Notes under the pieces: generated by a model | What the model was told of the DNA's origin: nothing | Databases searched by the model: none | The model's input: the letters and a program-made list of their open reading frames with translations, nothing else | Assembly: GCA_025934695.1 (NCBI GenBank) | Contig: JAICWS010000001.1 | Span: forward strand, 1-64,000 | Length of the DNA: 64,000 nucleotides | Reading direction: 5' to 3' | Origin: Alphaproteobacteria bacterium | GTDB lineage: Bacteria > Pseudomonadota > Alphaproteobacteria > Micavibrionales > UBA2020 | Position numbers and translations under genes: made by a program | Shown: positions 17,796-28,133 of the stretch, in pieces | Position numbering within the stretch: the stretch's first letter is position 1 | Layout: every line of letters begins with the position of its first letter

Positions 17796-18973
17796 TGGGG
17801 CAAAACCTCAACATATTCATCATCGCCGGCGAAGCCTCCGGGGACCTGCTGGGCGCGAACCTCATGCGCGCGTTGAAGCAGGAGCGCCCGGATGCCGTTT
17901 TCCACGGCATCGGCGGCAGCAAGATGGTGGCGGAAGGGCTGAAAAGCCTGTTCCCGATGGAAGAACTCTCTGTCATGGGCATTGCCGAAGTGCTGCCGCG
18001 CCTGTTCACCATCCTGCGCCGCATCCGCCAAACGGCGCAGGAAATCGAGCGTCTCAGGCCCGACGCGGTTATCACGATCGATTCGCCGGATTTCTGCTTC
18101 CGCGTCGTCAAAAAGTTCAAGTCGCGGATCAAAACCATTCCCTGCATCCATTACGTCGCCCCTAGCGTCTGGGCCTGGCGGCCGGGGCGCGCGGAGAAGG
18201 TGGCGAAGTTCCTCGACCATATCCTGACGCTGCTGCCTTTCGAGCCGCCCTATTTTCAGGAGCACGGCCTCGGCGCCACTTTCGTCGGCCATAGCGTCGT
18301 CGAGCGCATGGAGAATCGCGGGCAGGGCGATCGTTTCCGCCAAAAATATTCGCTCAAGCCCGATCAGCCGGTACTCTGCATGCTGCCAGGCAGCCGGATG
18401 AGCGAGCTGTCGCGCCTGCTCGACAAATTCAGCGAGACGGCAGACATCGTTTTGCGCAACCGGCACCAGGCCGTCATCGTCATCCCGACATTGCCGCACC
18501 TGAAATCTGTCATCGAGAAATTCTTCGTGGGCCGGGGGATCAACCCGATCCTGGTCTATGACGAGCAGGAAAAGTTCGACGCTTTCGCCGCAAGCCATGT
18601 CGCCATCGCCGCCTCCGGCACGGTGTCGCTGGAGCTCGCGATGACCGACACGCCGCATATCATCGCCTACAAGCTGAGCCCGGTGTCCGCGATGGTGGCG
18701 CGGCATCTCGTGAAGACGCCCTACGTGAACCTGATCAATATCCTGCTCAAGCGCAGGTCCGTGCCCGAGCTGCTGCTCGACCAGTGCGAGCCGGGCCCGA
18801 TGTCCAAAGAACTCATGCGCCTGATGGACAGCAAGGACGCGCGCACGGCGCAGCTCATGGATTTTCGCGAGGCGCTGATCAAGATCGGGCTCGGCGATCC
18901 TGTCAAGCCCAGCCAGCGGGCGGCGAAGGCCGTCCTTTCTGTCATCGCGCAAAAAGGTAAATCCGCGCCATGA
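17795..18973 (+). CDS. lpxB: Lipid-A-disaccharide synthase
   Basis: GT19 glycosyltransferase that joins lipid X and UDP-diacylglucosamine into the lipid A disaccharide at the inner membrane. 392 aa. N-terminal IIAGEASGDLLGANLM, then the conserved HYVAPSVWAWRPGRAEK. The C-terminal nucleotide-binding half has LPGSRMSEL and ASGTVSLELA. It overlaps lpxI by one base and the AsmA-like gene by four, so it is part of a tightly coupled run. Confidence 0.96.
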   Translation: MGQNLNIFIIAGEASGDLLGANLMRALKQERPDAVFHGIGGSKMVAEGLKSLFPMEELSVMGIAEVLPRLFTILRRIRQTAQEIERLRPDAVITIDSPDFCFRVVKKFKSRIKTIPCIHYVAPSVWAWRPGRAEKVAKFLDHILTLLPFEPPYFQEHGLGATFVGHSVVERMENRGQGDRFRQKYSLKPDQPVLCMLPGSRMSELSRLLDKFSETADIVLRNRHQAVIVIPTLPHLKSVIEKFFVGRGINPILVYDEQEKFDAFAASHVAIAASGTVSLELAMTDTPHIIAYKLSPVSAMVARHLVKTPYVNLINILLKRRSVPELLLDQCEPGPMSKELMRLMDSKDARTAQLMDFREALIKIGLGDPVKPSQRAAKAVLSVIAQKGKSAP

Positions 18974-21900
18974 TGAAGAAGCTCGTCGCGACGCTGTTTT
19001 TTCTTGCGCTCATTCTTGTGGCCGCCGCGCTGATCGCGCCCGGCTTTATCGACTGGAGCCAGCACAAGGAAGGCATCCTCAATCAGCTTAAGCCCTATCT
19101 CGGCCGCAAGATCGAGGTCGCGGGACAGGTGAAATTCCGCCTCGTCCCGAACCCCGAGATTTTGCTGGAAGACGTGACCCTGTCGAACGCGGAAGGCGCG
19201 AAGGCCGACAATTTCATGAAGCTGAAGCAGCTGCAGGCCAGCATGAAATTCCAGCCGCTGCTGCAGGGCCGCTTCGAGGTCGAAGCGATCAACCTCGAGG
19301 AGCCCGAGCTCGATCTCGAGACGCTGGACGACGGCAGCAATAACTGGACTGGCATCCTGAAGCAGCGGGAAGAGGGCGCTTCCGGCCTCGAAAACGCCGT
19401 TCAATTCAACCAGATCACGATGACCAACGGCACGCTGCATTACCTGAATCAGGTGACGGGCGCCGAAGTTGAACTCGACAAGCTGAACCTGACCGTGTCG
19501 GCGGATACGCTGTTCGGTCCCTACCGCGTCGCGGGCGATATGCAATACAAAGGATCGCAGGTGTCGGTGAACGTCGCGACCGGGAAATTCGGAAGCGGCG
19601 AGGTGCCGCTGAAAGCCACGCTGACGCCCGTCGAAAACCTGCCGCTGGTCAGGCTGGACGGCACGATGGACACCAGTGGTGGTCTGAACGTGAAGGGGAA
19701 CCTGTTTATCTCGCAGGGCAATGTCGCGAGCCTGTTCGACAGCGACTTCATCCGGAACATCGCCTTCCTGAACGATGAGACCGACCTTTCCGGCGATCTT
19801 GACCTCAAGGGCGGGCAGATGTCGCTCAGCGATATCAAGGCCAAATTCGGACGCAGAGGCGACCTGTCGGGCAGCGTGTCGGTATCGTTTGAAAAAGGCA
19901 AAAAGCCCGCCGTGACGGTGGATATCGCCGGCAGCAACCTGAAGGTCGCCGCGAAATCCGGCTTTATGGCGGTTCCCGACGGGTTCGACGCGCATCTGAA
20001 GCTGAAGGGAAAAAATATCGTTTGGGACGGCACTTCGCTTTATAACGTGACCCTTGCCGCGGATACGGACAAGGACGGCTGGGCGATCAAGAGCGGTCGC
20101 TTCGACCTGCCAGGCAAGTCGGTCGCGAAGATTTCTGGCATCGCGACGCCGAAGACGAAATATGCGTCGTATAGCGTGCAGGTCAATACCGAGGACCTGT
20201 CGGCGCTGCTGAAAGCGCTGCCGCTGGGAGACGGAAACTTCCTGAAGACGGTGGGCGACAGCGGCCTCATCAAAAAGCTGGACTGGAGCAGCAGCCTCGA
20301 CCTGCGGCCTGACAAGGCAAGCTTGTCCGATATCGACGCGCGGATCGCCGACAAGATGAAGGTTTCGGGCGTCCTTGATGTCATGCCAGGACAGACTCCC
20401 GCCTATAAAGCGACCTTGAATCTCGATGACGCGGACATGGCGGTTTTCCCGGCGGATGGCTGGAAAGCCTTTACCACGACCGCCGTCAAATCCGACGGCA
20501 GCGCCGAAATTTCGGCGAAGAACCTCGCGAAAGATGAGCTGAAACTGTCCGATCTTTCGCTGGCCGCGGAGACTGGAGAGGCGGGACTGCATATCAAGGA
20601 TATGTCGGGCGCTTTTGCCGATGGCGGCGCCTTCAAGGTGACTGGAACCGTCGCGAGTCTCGATCCCGCCACGGGCCTCGATGTCGAATATAACCTGAAG
20701 ACTCAGGCGCCCGGCGCGGTGGCGAAGGCGCTTGGCATTACGCTGCCGCCGCCTCTGAAAGCAGGCGCTCCCGTCGACATCCATGGACATGTCGGCGGCG
20801 AGGCGCGGAAATATACTTTCAACGCCGAAGGCCATGGCCTGCATATGATCGGCGCGGCGGAAACCGGCGCGGACGGCGCGGAGACTTATCAGACCACGCT
20901 GCATGTCGAACTGCCGGACGGCGGCGTTCTGGCCATGCTTGGCGTTCCGGTCGACAAGCTTCTGGGGTCGCCCAAGGATCTGTCGGGCGAACTCTCCGGC
21001 ACGCGCAGCAACTATAAAATCGCCAAGCTCGACGCGGGCGGCGTGACCGGCTGGCTCGCGCGCAAGGACGAGAAATACAGCGGCGAGCTGTCGGCAACCA
21101 CGCTCGATTTCGACAACTGGCTGTCGGACGCCTGGGCGGTCAAGGACCCCGTCAGCCTCAAACTGATCGGCAAGAAGCTGATCTGGCGCAACGACGAGGT
21201 CGATAGCCCGGCCGCGACCCTGGATGCCGTGGCGGACGGGCTCGATGTCAATGTCACGGGCGGCAAAGTCTGGGACGGCGACCTGACGGCGGAAGTGAGT
21301 GGCAAGCGCGCGGGCGATAAATGGAGCGGCAGCATGAAAGGCCACCTGAAAGGCGCCGATCTTTCCAGGCTGGCGGCGCTGATGGAGTTCAAGGGGTTCT
21401 CCGTCGGAACCGGCGACCTCGATTTCAATCTGTCGTCCAGCGAGGCGCAGCAGGATAAGGAATGGTTTCACGGCATCGACGGCGATCTTGGCATGAAAGC
21501 GCATGAACTGACCGTTACGGATTTCGCGCCGGCGGCCATGCCCGACCTGATCGCGTCTTATAAGGGTAAGCCCGAGGATTTCACTGCCGCTGCCCTGAAG
21601 GCGCTCGGCTCCGGCGACACGAAGTACGACGACGTCGACGCCGCCTTCAAGGTCGGCGGCGGAAAAGTCGACCTCAGCCACATGATGCTGCGGGATGCGA
21701 GCGGCACCGTCGATGTCAAAGGATCCTGGGACCTGAGCCCCGATACGTATCACGTGAGCGCGGAGGTAAAGCTGACAACGCCCGAAGATGCGCCCGGCTT
21801 CAGCGTCAGCCGCTCGGGCCCGCTGAAAAACGCGCCGGATTATTCCATCAACGCAGCACAGCTTCTCGACTACATCGCCAAGCGCAATGCGCAGGAGGAG

Positions 21901-22431
21901 CCCAAGCCTTCCGTGACGCCCGCCGGCTCGCCGGTTCTGAAACCCGGCGAGCAGGCCGCGCAGCCGACGGCAGAGGAGCATCCCGCGCCCGAGGCGAAGG
22001 AACAGCAAGGGCCTCCCCGGCCGCCGGAAACAAAACCGTCAAACCCGGCTGAAAACCAGAAACCCGTGCAGCTGACGCCGCCTCCCGAAGCAGCGCCCGC
22101 CGAAGCGCCGCCGCCGGCGCTGCCGACGCCTGCCGATGTCGGCGGCAACGGCGGCCGTATCGATGAGCCCATAGAGACCGAGCCGCTGGCAGCACCTCCG
22201 GCGCCGCCCGCGCCACCCTTGCCGCCGATTCCCGCACCGTCACCGGTTACGGCGCCCGCACCGCCGCCGGCGGAACAGGCCGCCCCGAACGGGCCGGCAA
22301 ATCCTGCCATTAAGGGCATTCTCGACCGCCTCAACGATGGCAGCGAGAAAAACACGCTCGGCAATACCGATAAGATGACGCCCCCGCCGAGCGAGGCGCC
22401 GCCTGCGGGCGCGCCGGGCCAGCCGCAGTAG
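18970..22431 (+). CDS. AsmA family protein with long Pro-rich C-terminus, 1153 aa
   Basis: Large envelope protein of the AsmA/TamB-like group, which in other bacteria bridges or supports lipid transport to the outer membrane. One N-terminal membrane anchor (residues about 4–26) is followed by an AsmA N-terminal domain (IEVAGQVKFRLVPNPEILLEDV). A long repetitive beta-rich region then runs to about residue 970. The last ~180 residues are Pro/Ala/Glu-rich and low complexity (PPPALPTPADVGG, PPAPPAPPLPPIP). The start overlaps lpxB by four bases, tying it to lipid A synthesis. The exact cargo is unknown. Confidence 0.85.
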   Translation: MMKKLVATLFFLALILVAAALIAPGFIDWSQHKEGILNQLKPYLGRKIEVAGQVKFRLVPNPEILLEDVTLSNAEGAKADNFMKLKQLQASMKFQPLLQGRFEVEAINLEEPELDLETLDDGSNNWTGILKQREEGASGLENAVQFNQITMTNGTLHYLNQVTGAEVELDKLNLTVSADTLFGPYRVAGDMQYKGSQVSVNVATGKFGSGEVPLKATLTPVENLPLVRLDGTMDTSGGLNVKGNLFISQGNVASLFDSDFIRNIAFLNDETDLSGDLDLKGGQMSLSDIKAKFGRRGDLSGSVSVSFEKGKKPAVTVDIAGSNLKVAAKSGFMAVPDGFDAHLKLKGKNIVWDGTSLYNVTLAADTDKDGWAIKSGRFDLPGKSVAKISGIATPKTKYASYSVQVNTEDLSALLKALPLGDGNFLKTVGDSGLIKKLDWSSSLDLRPDKASLSDIDARIADKMKVSGVLDVMPGQTPAYKATLNLDDADMAVFPADGWKAFTTTAVKSDGSAEISAKNLAKDELKLSDLSLAAETGEAGLHIKDMSGAFADGGAFKVTGTVASLDPATGLDVEYNLKTQAPGAVAKALGITLPPPLKAGAPVDIHGHVGGEARKYTFNAEGHGLHMIGAAETGADGAETYQTTLHVELPDGGVLAMLGVPVDKLLGSPKDLSGELSGTRSNYKIAKLDAGGVTGWLARKDEKYSGELSATTLDFDNWLSDAWAVKDPVSLKLIGKKLIWRNDEVDSPAATLDAVADGLDVNVTGGKVWDGDLTAEVSGKRAGDKWSGSMKGHLKGADLSRLAALMEFKGFSVGTGDLDFNLSSSEAQQDKEWFHGIDGDLGMKAHELTVTDFAPAAMPDLIASYKGKPEDFTAAALKALGSGDTKYDDVDAAFKVGGGKVDLSHMMLRDASGTVDVKGSWDLSPDTYHVSAEVKLTTPEDAPGFSVSRSGPLKNAPDYSINAAQLLDYIAKRNAQEEPKPSVTPAGSPVLKPGEQAAQPTAEEHPAPEAKEQQGPPRPPETKPSNPAENQKPVQLTPPPEAAPAEAPPPALPTPADVGGNGGRIDEPIETEPLAAPPAPPAPPLPPIPAPSPVTAPAPPPAEQAAPNGPANPAIKGILDRLNDGSEKNTLGNTDKMTPPPSEAPPAGAPGQPQ

Positions 22432-22439
22432 TGCGCCGC

Positions 22440-22664
22440 TTAAGGCTGCACTTTGTTCTTATAATAATCGAGGATATAGACGCGCAGGGCGCTCGACAGG
22501 TTTTCGGGCTGCGAGACGTCGATTTCGGCGATGAGGGAATTGACCGACTTGTCCTGCGCGATCGCGATTTCGCGCAAGGAGTCCCAGAAGGCGGCTTCGA
22601 GGGTGATGCTGGTGCGGTGTCCCGCGACGGTCACCGAATGTTTCTGCGATAGACGGCGGGGCAT
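22440..22664 (-). CDS. Ribbon-helix-helix domain protein, 74 aa
   Basis: Small DNA-binding-type protein of the RHH_4 class. The strand-helix-helix core is RTSITLEAAFWDSLREIA followed by SVNSLIAEID. ATG is preceded by GAGGAGA. It is the last gene of the minus-strand unit after fumC, 18 bases away. Similar proteins are widespread next to metabolic genes in alphaproteobacteria; whether it represses this operon is not shown. Confidence 0.8.
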   Translation of the reverse strand: MPRRLSQKHSVTVAGHRTSITLEAAFWDSLREIAIAQDKSVNSLIAEIDVSQPENLSSALRVYILDYYKNKVQP

Positions 22665-22682
22665 GTTCCGTTCTCCTCGTCG

Positions 22683-24107
22683 TTAATCTTTGGGCGAGAT
22701 CATGTCTTCGGGACGGACGGCCTGGTCGAATTCCTCGGCCGTCAGCAATTTCAAATCGACCGCCACCTGCTTCAGCGTCTTGTCTTCGCGCAGGGCCTTC
22801 TTCGCGATCGTGGCCGCCTTGTCATAGCCGATGACGGGATTGAGGGCGGTCACCAGCATCAGGCTTTCATTCAAAAGCTTCTTGATCCGGTCGGTGTTGG
22901 GCTCGATGCCGACGACGCAGTTGGCCGTGAAGCTGTTGCAGGCGTCCGCCAGCAGGCGGATGGACTGCAGCAGGTTATAGATCAGCACCGGCTTGAAGAC
23001 GTTCAGCTCGAAATTCCCCTGGCTGCCCGCGACGGTGATCGTCACGTGGTTGCCCATCACCTGCGTGCAGACCATCGTCATCGCTTCGGACTGGGTGGGG
23101 TTGACCTTGCCCGGCATGATGGAAGATCCCGGCTCGTTCTCGGGCAGGTGGATTTCGCCGATGCCGCAGCGCGGCCCCGACCCCAGCCAGCGGACGTCGT
23201 TCGCGATCTTCATGAGCGAGCAGGACAAGGTATTGAGCGCGCCCGAGGTTTCGACGATCGCGTCATGCGCGGCCATCGCCTCGAACTTGTTCTCGGCGGT
23301 CGTGAAGGGGATGCCGGTGATATCGGTGGTTTTTTTCGCGAACAATTCGGCGAAGCCGCGCTTGCAGTTGATGCCCGTGCCGACGGCGGTGCCGCCCTGC
23401 GCCAGTTGCGAGAGGCGCGGCAGGCAGGCCTTCACCCGCGCGATGCCGTACTGGACCTGCTTGGCGTAGCCGCCGAACTCCTGCCCGAGCGTGACCGGCG
23501 TCGCGTCCTGCAGGTGGGTGCGGCCGATCTTGATGATCTCCATGAACTCCGCCGATTTCCGGGCCAGCGCCTTATGCAGGGCTTCGAGGGCCGGGATCAA
23601 CTCGTGGTGCAGCTGTTCCACCGCCGAAATGTGCATGACGGTCGGGAAAGTGTCGTTCGACGACTGGCCCATGTTGACATGGTCGTTCGGGTGGACGGGC
23701 GTCTTGGAGCCGATCTTGCCGCCCAAAATTTCGATGGCGCGGTTGGCCACGACCTCGTTGATGTTCATGTTCGTCTGCGTGCCCGAGCCGGTCTGCCAAA
23801 CGACCAGCGGGAAATGGTCGTTCAGATGGCCGTCCATGACTTCCTCGGCGGCCTGCACGATGGCGGCGCCGATCTTCTTGTCGAGGATGCCGAGCTCCAT
23901 GTTGGCCAGCGCCGCCGCCTTCTTCTGCACGCCAAGCGCGCGGATCAGGGGCAGGGGCATTTTTTCGGTGCCGATCTTGAAGTTCTGGTACGAGCGCTGC
24001 GTCTGGGCGCCCCAATATTTGTCCGCGGGGACTTCGACTTCGCCCATCGAGTCCGTTTCGATGCGGGTGCCCGCCGTCTTGGCTTGGGCAGAGGATTGTT
24101 TGGCCAT
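22683..24107 (-). CDS. fumC: Class II fumarate hydratase
   Basis: Interconverts fumarate and malate in the TCA cycle; oxygen-stable homotetramer. 474 aa. The signature [15 protein letters not shown] is intact, as are [22 protein letters not shown] and [17 protein letters not shown] longer frame exists, but ATG at 24107 has AAGGGAGA six bases upstream and gives a normal length. Only two bases separate it from the upstream methyltransferase stop, so it is cotranscribed with the two TPR-methyltransferases. Confidence 0.97.
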   Translation of the reverse strand: MAKQSSAQAKTAGTRIETDSMGEVEVPADKYWGAQTQRSYQNFKIGTEKMPLPLIRALGVQKKAAALANMELGILDKKIGAAIVQAAEEVMDGHLNDHFPLVVWQTGSGTQTNMNINEVVANRAIEILGGKIGSKTPVHPNDHVNMGQSSNDTFPTVMHISAVEQLHHELIPALEALHKALARKSAEFMEIIKIGRTHLQDATPVTLGQEFGGYAKQVQYGIARVKACLPRLSQLAQGGTAVGTGINCKRGFAELFAKKTTDITGIPFTTAENKFEAMAAHDAIVETSGALNTLSCSLMKIANDVRWLGSGPRCGIGEIHLPENEPGSSIMPGKVNPTQSEAMTMVCTQVMGNHVTITVAGSQGNFELNVFKPVLIYNLLQSIRLLADACNSFTANCVVGIEPNTDRIKKLLNESLMLVTALNPVIGYDKAATIAKKALREDKTLKQVAVDLKLLTAEEFDQAVRPEDMISPKD

Positions 24108-24109
24108 AA

Positions 24110-26047
24110 TCAAGTCTCCCTTGAGTTTTTTTGGCACCAGAACTGGTACATCGCGATGAACGTATCGGGATTGCGCCGTTCGAAGTCGTTCCAGTTGTCG
24201 AGCGCCCGGCCTTCCGGGTCGTCTGGATAAAGGGTCCGGAATTGCGACATGACAGCCGGCGGGACGCTCATCTTAAGGAAAGTCAGGCCAAGATCGGCCA
24301 AAATCCCCTTTATTTTCAGGAGGTCGAAGCGGTGCTCCTGAACGTGGAAGAGCATATCACGGTACATCGCTAACTGGTAGTAGTCTTCGGCCCGGGCAAT
24401 ATCGTGAAAAACCTCCCAGGACAGCAGCTTGCGGCTATCCTGGCGGAAGGCCTTCATGCCCTCGGCGGTCGGGGCGTAACCGTTTTTACGGATGATTTCC
24501 TGCACCTTGACGATATTCTGCCGGGCCATCTCGCTGTAGAGCGAGATGCGCATCAACCCACCGGGCTTCACCATGCCGCACAGGACTTTCCAACCTTTGA
24601 CCGGATCTTCCATGTGATGCAGCACGCCGCCCGACAGGATGCCGTCGAAACGGCGGCCCGTCGCGCCCATGTTCAGGATGTCTGCTTGCGCGAATTCGAT
24701 ATTCAGCAGGCTGAATTCCTTCGCTTTGAGCGCGCCATAGGCGAGGCTGGCGCGGCTCAGGTCGACGGCAAGAATTTTGCTGTCGGGGAAAACGGTTGAG
24801 ACCTGCGCCGCTTCGCTGCCCGTCCCGCAGCCCGCTATCAATATCTCCGCGCCCTTTTTCTTCAGCGGCGCGCCGACGCCCTCGTCGGTGGCATTTTTTG
24901 GCTTCGTGTTCCAGAGCGGGTAGGGGAATTCTTCGTATTGCTCGCGCACGCGCGCGGAGACGCCGGCTTCGATGGGGGTCAGCTCGCGTAAGGTTTCGCC
25001 GATTTCCTCGAGCGTCAGATATTCGAAAATCTGGCTCCGCACGAGGTCGGACATGGCAGGCAGGCCGGCGAAGGCTTCCGAGATCATGCCCGCGTTGCGC
25101 AGTTTGTAGAGCGGAACGTAACAGGCATAGAGGCAGGCCTGCCATTCCTTGCCCTCGGGCAGCCCGGCCTCCAGCTTCAGGCGCACCCCCTCGACCTTCT
25201 TCCGCTCGTCTTCGGTGTCGGGAAAAATATAGCGGGTGCGGAAGCAATAGGCGGCCAGCGCGGCCGCGAGCGGCAGCAGCTCTTCGCTGGGCGACATGTC
25301 GAGCAGCCGCGCGCGCAGCGCCACCAGGAATTCCTCAAACGGCAGGCTGAGGACAAGCAGGCGTTGGAGGCCGAGAAGAAAGAAGGGATTGAGCAGCGGC
25401 GCCAGGCTTTTCGCCTGCTGGAAATTGTCCCGGTCAAAAAATGAATATTGCGGGCCGCCCGCATAGGCGCCGAGAAGCTTTTTGAAGCCGGACGCCTTCT
25501 GTTTTCCGGTGGGATCGGTGGTCTGATAGGTTTTGTAAAGGCTCCGGTAATCCGGCCCCAGCGAAAAAGTATTGTACCAGAGCGCCTGCAGGTTGTTGAC
25601 GTCAAGCCCCGGCGTTTTGAGGCATTCGATGAGAGTGTTCTCGATCAGCGTGCTGTATTCGAGGAACGCCAGGCTGGACGAGAAATGGACGAAGCGTTCC
25701 TTATACCGGATTTCCTGAGGCTTCTCCGCCATCGCCATCATGGAGTAGCCGGCGCAATGCACGTCGCCCATCGCGAAGAAAACTTCTGCCAGCATCGCCA
25801 TCGACGCATGGTCGTGCGGATCGGCCTTGAGCGCCTCGTTGAACAGCGCGATGGCCTTGTCCATGTCGCGCCGCACGTAGCGGATGTTGCCGAGCAGGCG
25901 ATAGGCCGTGGCCGTCTTTCCCATCTGCAGCGAGGCCGCAAGCAGTTGCTCCGCCTCGTCGAAGCGCTGCTCGCCGACAAGCTGGCGTGCCTGCGCATTG
26001 AGCTGGTCGGACGTCTGGTCATGCGAAAAGGCGGGCTGCATGTTCAT
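24110..26047 (-). CDS. TPR-repeat class I SAM-dependent methyltransferase (paralogue 2)
   Basis: 645 aa. The N-terminal ~120 residues are TPR-like ([35 protein letters not shown]). A middle helical region follows, then YEEFPYPLW near residue 370. The class I methyltransferase domain has motif [13 protein letters not shown] near residue 400, the acidic [11 protein letters not shown] and QADILNMG. The C-terminal ~120 residues are helical. The start is set at the ATG that overlaps the stop of the preceding paralogue (ATGA); no strong Shine-Dalgarno, so reinitiation is likely. The substrate is unknown; proteins of this layout are usually just annotated as TPR methyltransferases. Confidence 0.82.
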   Translation of the reverse strand: MNMQPAFSHDQTSDQLNAQARQLVGEQRFDEAEQLLAASLQMGKTATAYRLLGNIRYVRRDMDKAIALFNEALKADPHDHASMAMLAEVFFAMGDVHCAGYSMMAMAEKPQEIRYKERFVHFSSSLAFLEYSTLIENTLIECLKTPGLDVNNLQALWYNTFSLGPDYRSLYKTYQTTDPTGKQKASGFKKLLGAYAGGPQYSFFDRDNFQQAKSLAPLLNPFFLLGLQRLLVLSLPFEEFLVALRARLLDMSPSEELLPLAAALAAYCFRTRYIFPDTEDERKKVEGVRLKLEAGLPEGKEWQACLYACYVPLYKLRNAGMISEAFAGLPAMSDLVRSQIFEYLTLEEIGETLRELTPIEAGVSARVREQYEEFPYPLWNTKPKNATDEGVGAPLKKKGAEILIAGCGTGSEAAQVSTVFPDSKILAVDLSRASLAYGALKAKEFSLLNIEFAQADILNMGATGRRFDGILSGGVLHHMEDPVKGWKVLCGMVKPGGLMRISLYSEMARQNIVKVQEIIRKNGYAPTAEGMKAFRQDSRKLLSWEVFHDIARAEDYYQLAMYRDMLFHVQEHRFDLLKIKGILADLGLTFLKMSVPPAVMSQFRTLYPDDPEGRALDNWNDFERRNPDTFIAMYQFWCQKNSRET

Positions 26048-27966
26048 GCGCAGATCTTGTCGCACCAGAAGACATAGCAGGCGCTGAACGTCGACGGGTT
26101 CTTCGGTTCGAACTGTTGCCAGTTCTTAAGCGACGCGCCTTCCGGATCCTTCGGGAAGGCCGCAGCGAATTTCGCCATCGTTTCGCGCGGGAGGACAAAC
26201 CGCAGGAACTTCAGGCCGAGCCGGTTCAGGTCGTCCTCGATCTCATGCAGGTCGGGATCGTGTTCCTGCACGTGGAACATCATGTCGCGGTACATCGAAA
26301 GATAATAGTAATCGTCGTAGCTGGAGACAATCGACAGGATGTTTTTTCCGAGAATCTTCTCGCTGTCGCGGCGGAAGCGGCGCATGCCCTTCAGGTCGAG
26401 GCCGGTCTTTCCCTGTTCGCGGATGATCTTGTGCGCCGCCAGCAGGTCGCGCCGGGCGAGCTTGCTGTAAAGTCCGATCTTCATGACGCCGTCGGGCTTC
26501 AGGAGGCCGGCGAGCACCTGCCAGCCGCGGAACGGATCCTTCAGGTGGTGCAGCACCCCCGCCGACACGACGCAGTCGAACTGCCTGTTCAGCGTCCCGA
26601 GGTGCAGGATATCGCCCTGGCGGAAAGTGATGTTGTTGAGCTTGTAGTCTTTCGCCTTGTAAATCGCATAGGAAAGGCTGGACAGGCTCAAGTCCACCGC
26701 CAGCACCTCCGCGTCGGGAAACAGGACGGCGTACTGAATCGCCTCGTGTCCCGTGCCGCAGCCGGCGATTAAAATCTGCGCGCCTTTTTTCTGCTGCAGC
26801 GTCTTGCCGTTGGCGTCGAGCTGGAAGTTTCGCGGGATAGCCTTCCAGCGCGGGTAAGGCGACTCTTCGTACATTTCGCGCACTTTTTGCGACACGGCAT
26901 CGTCGATAGGCGTGACGGCCGTGATCGTTCCGCGCAGGCGCTGCAATTCGAAATGTTCGGCAAGCTGGCCGCGCAGGGCGGCAAGGTCGGGCACGTCAGC
27001 CAGCGCCGCCTCGATTTCCCGCGCATTCGCCAGCGCGTGGAGCGGAAAATAGCAGCCGTAGATGGCGACGAGGTCGAGGTTGTCCAGGATATTCTCCCCG
27101 GTTTCGATGCGCTGGCGCAGCGCGGCCAGTTTCGTTTCCTCTTCGGTCGTAAGATCGATGGCGTATTCGTTGTTGAAGCTGTAGTTCGCAACCGCGCCCG
27201 CCAGAACGGCGGTTTCGGCGCGGCTCAGCTGTTTTGCCGGCGCGCCTGCGGCGTTCAGCAGCGCCTGCCGCAGCGCGCCCACGAAATCCTCGAACACGAG
27301 ACTGCACACGGTGATGTTCTGAAGGCCGAGGATGAAGAAGGGGCGCAGCAGCGGGCGGTAGTCGCCCGCCTGATCGAAATGCTTTCGATCGAAGCTGCCC
27401 GCGTCGCGGCCCGCCAAGCCCGGAAGCCCGCCCGCGGAGACCATTTTGTAAAAGGGCTGGAACGCGGGATTCAGGTGGAAGGTATTGTACCAGAAAGCCT
27501 GCGCGGGCGTGCAGTCGAGTTCCCGGGTCGCAAGGCATTCCGTCAGCGCCGCCTCGACAATCTCGGTATAGTTGGAGAAGGCGACCTTCGCGCCGATGCC
27601 AATAAAACGTTCCTTATAAAACAGGTCTTGCGGATTGTGGCAGATGGCGAAAGCGTAGTAGGCCGTGGCCTGCATGTAATCGCCTGCGTCGAAATAGGTT
27701 TCGGCAAGCTGCTGAAGCGTGGCGTGATCCTGCGCGTCGACCTTCAGCGATTTTTCAAGCCACTGGAGCGCGCCCTTGAAGTCCTTCCGGAATCGGCACA
27801 TGACGCCGAGGTACCGGTAGGCCGCCGGTGTTTCGTTGATCTTCAGGGACGCATGGAGCACCGAGGCCGCTTCGTCATAACGGCGTTCCTGGATGAGGCG
27901 CTTGGCCTGCTGGTTCAGCGCGTCAGCTGAATTCGGGGGTTCGCCGGAAACTGCTTGATTTTTCAT
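26044..27966 (-). CDS. TPR-repeat class I SAM-dependent methyltransferase (paralogue 1)
   Basis: 640 aa and collinear with the next gene downstream. TPR-like N-terminus (ERRYDEAASVLHASLKIN, FKGALQWLEKSLKVDAQDH), a linker region, then YEESPYPRW and SAM motif [13 protein letters not shown] near residue 397. VLAVDLSLSSLSYA and FRQGDILHLG follow. ATG at 27966 is preferred to an ATG two codons earlier, because AAGG lies seven bases before it. It is first in the operon with paralogue 2, fumC and the RHH gene. The two clearly come from a tandem duplication, but they have diverged substantially outside the motifs. Confidence 0.82.
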   Translation of the reverse strand: MKNQAVSGEPPNSADALNQQAKRLIQERRYDEAASVLHASLKINETPAAYRYLGVMCRFRKDFKGALQWLEKSLKVDAQDHATLQQLAETYFDAGDYMQATAYYAFAICHNPQDLFYKERFIGIGAKVAFSNYTEIVEAALTECLATRELDCTPAQAFWYNTFHLNPAFQPFYKMVSAGGLPGLAGRDAGSFDRKHFDQAGDYRPLLRPFFILGLQNITVCSLVFEDFVGALRQALLNAAGAPAKQLSRAETAVLAGAVANYSFNNEYAIDLTTEEETKLAALRQRIETGENILDNLDLVAIYGCYFPLHALANAREIEAALADVPDLAALRGQLAEHFELQRLRGTITAVTPIDDAVSQKVREMYEESPYPRWKAIPRNFQLDANGKTLQQKKGAQILIAGCGTGHEAIQYAVLFPDAEVLAVDLSLSSLSYAIYKAKDYKLNNITFRQGDILHLGTLNRQFDCVVSAGVLHHLKDPFRGWQVLAGLLKPDGVMKIGLYSKLARRDLLAAHKIIREQGKTGLDLKGMRRFRRDSEKILGKNILSIVSSYDDYYYLSMYRDMMFHVQEHDPDLHEIEDDLNRLGLKFLRFVLPRETMAKFAAAFPKDPEGASLKNWQQFEPKNPSTFSACYVFWCDKICA

Positions 27967-28068
27967 TATCATGCCTTGTTAGGGGAATTATCCCCGAGTG
28001 CCTGTTTTCTTCAAAAATACGGCGGTCCGGCAGGCTTTGTTTTAGCGCTCTATTTTGAGCAAAAAGCC

Positions 28069-28098
28069 TTCACAAATCAATAGTATTACGACTATATT
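28069..28098 (+). promoter_or_regulatory. Candidate sigma-70 promoter for valS
   Basis: TTCACA (28069–28074) and TATATT (28093–28098) with 18-base spacing lie in the AT-rich divergent gap between the methyltransferase operon and valS, about 35 bases before the valS ATG. The minus-strand operon must also be driven from this gap, but I see no single convincing site for it. Confidence 0.45.
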
Positions 28099-28133
28099 AT
28101 GTAGTTCAAAAATGCGTTAAAGGCAGGCGAAAA

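Noticed and set aside
18721-22008. A 1095-codon open frame on the minus strand opposite lpxB and the AsmA-like gene
   Set aside because: It lies wholly opposite genes with clear family matches. GC-rich codon bias (G/C in third positions) suppresses stops in the antisense frame, and its composition (Arg/Ala/Val/His-rich) is not protein-like.
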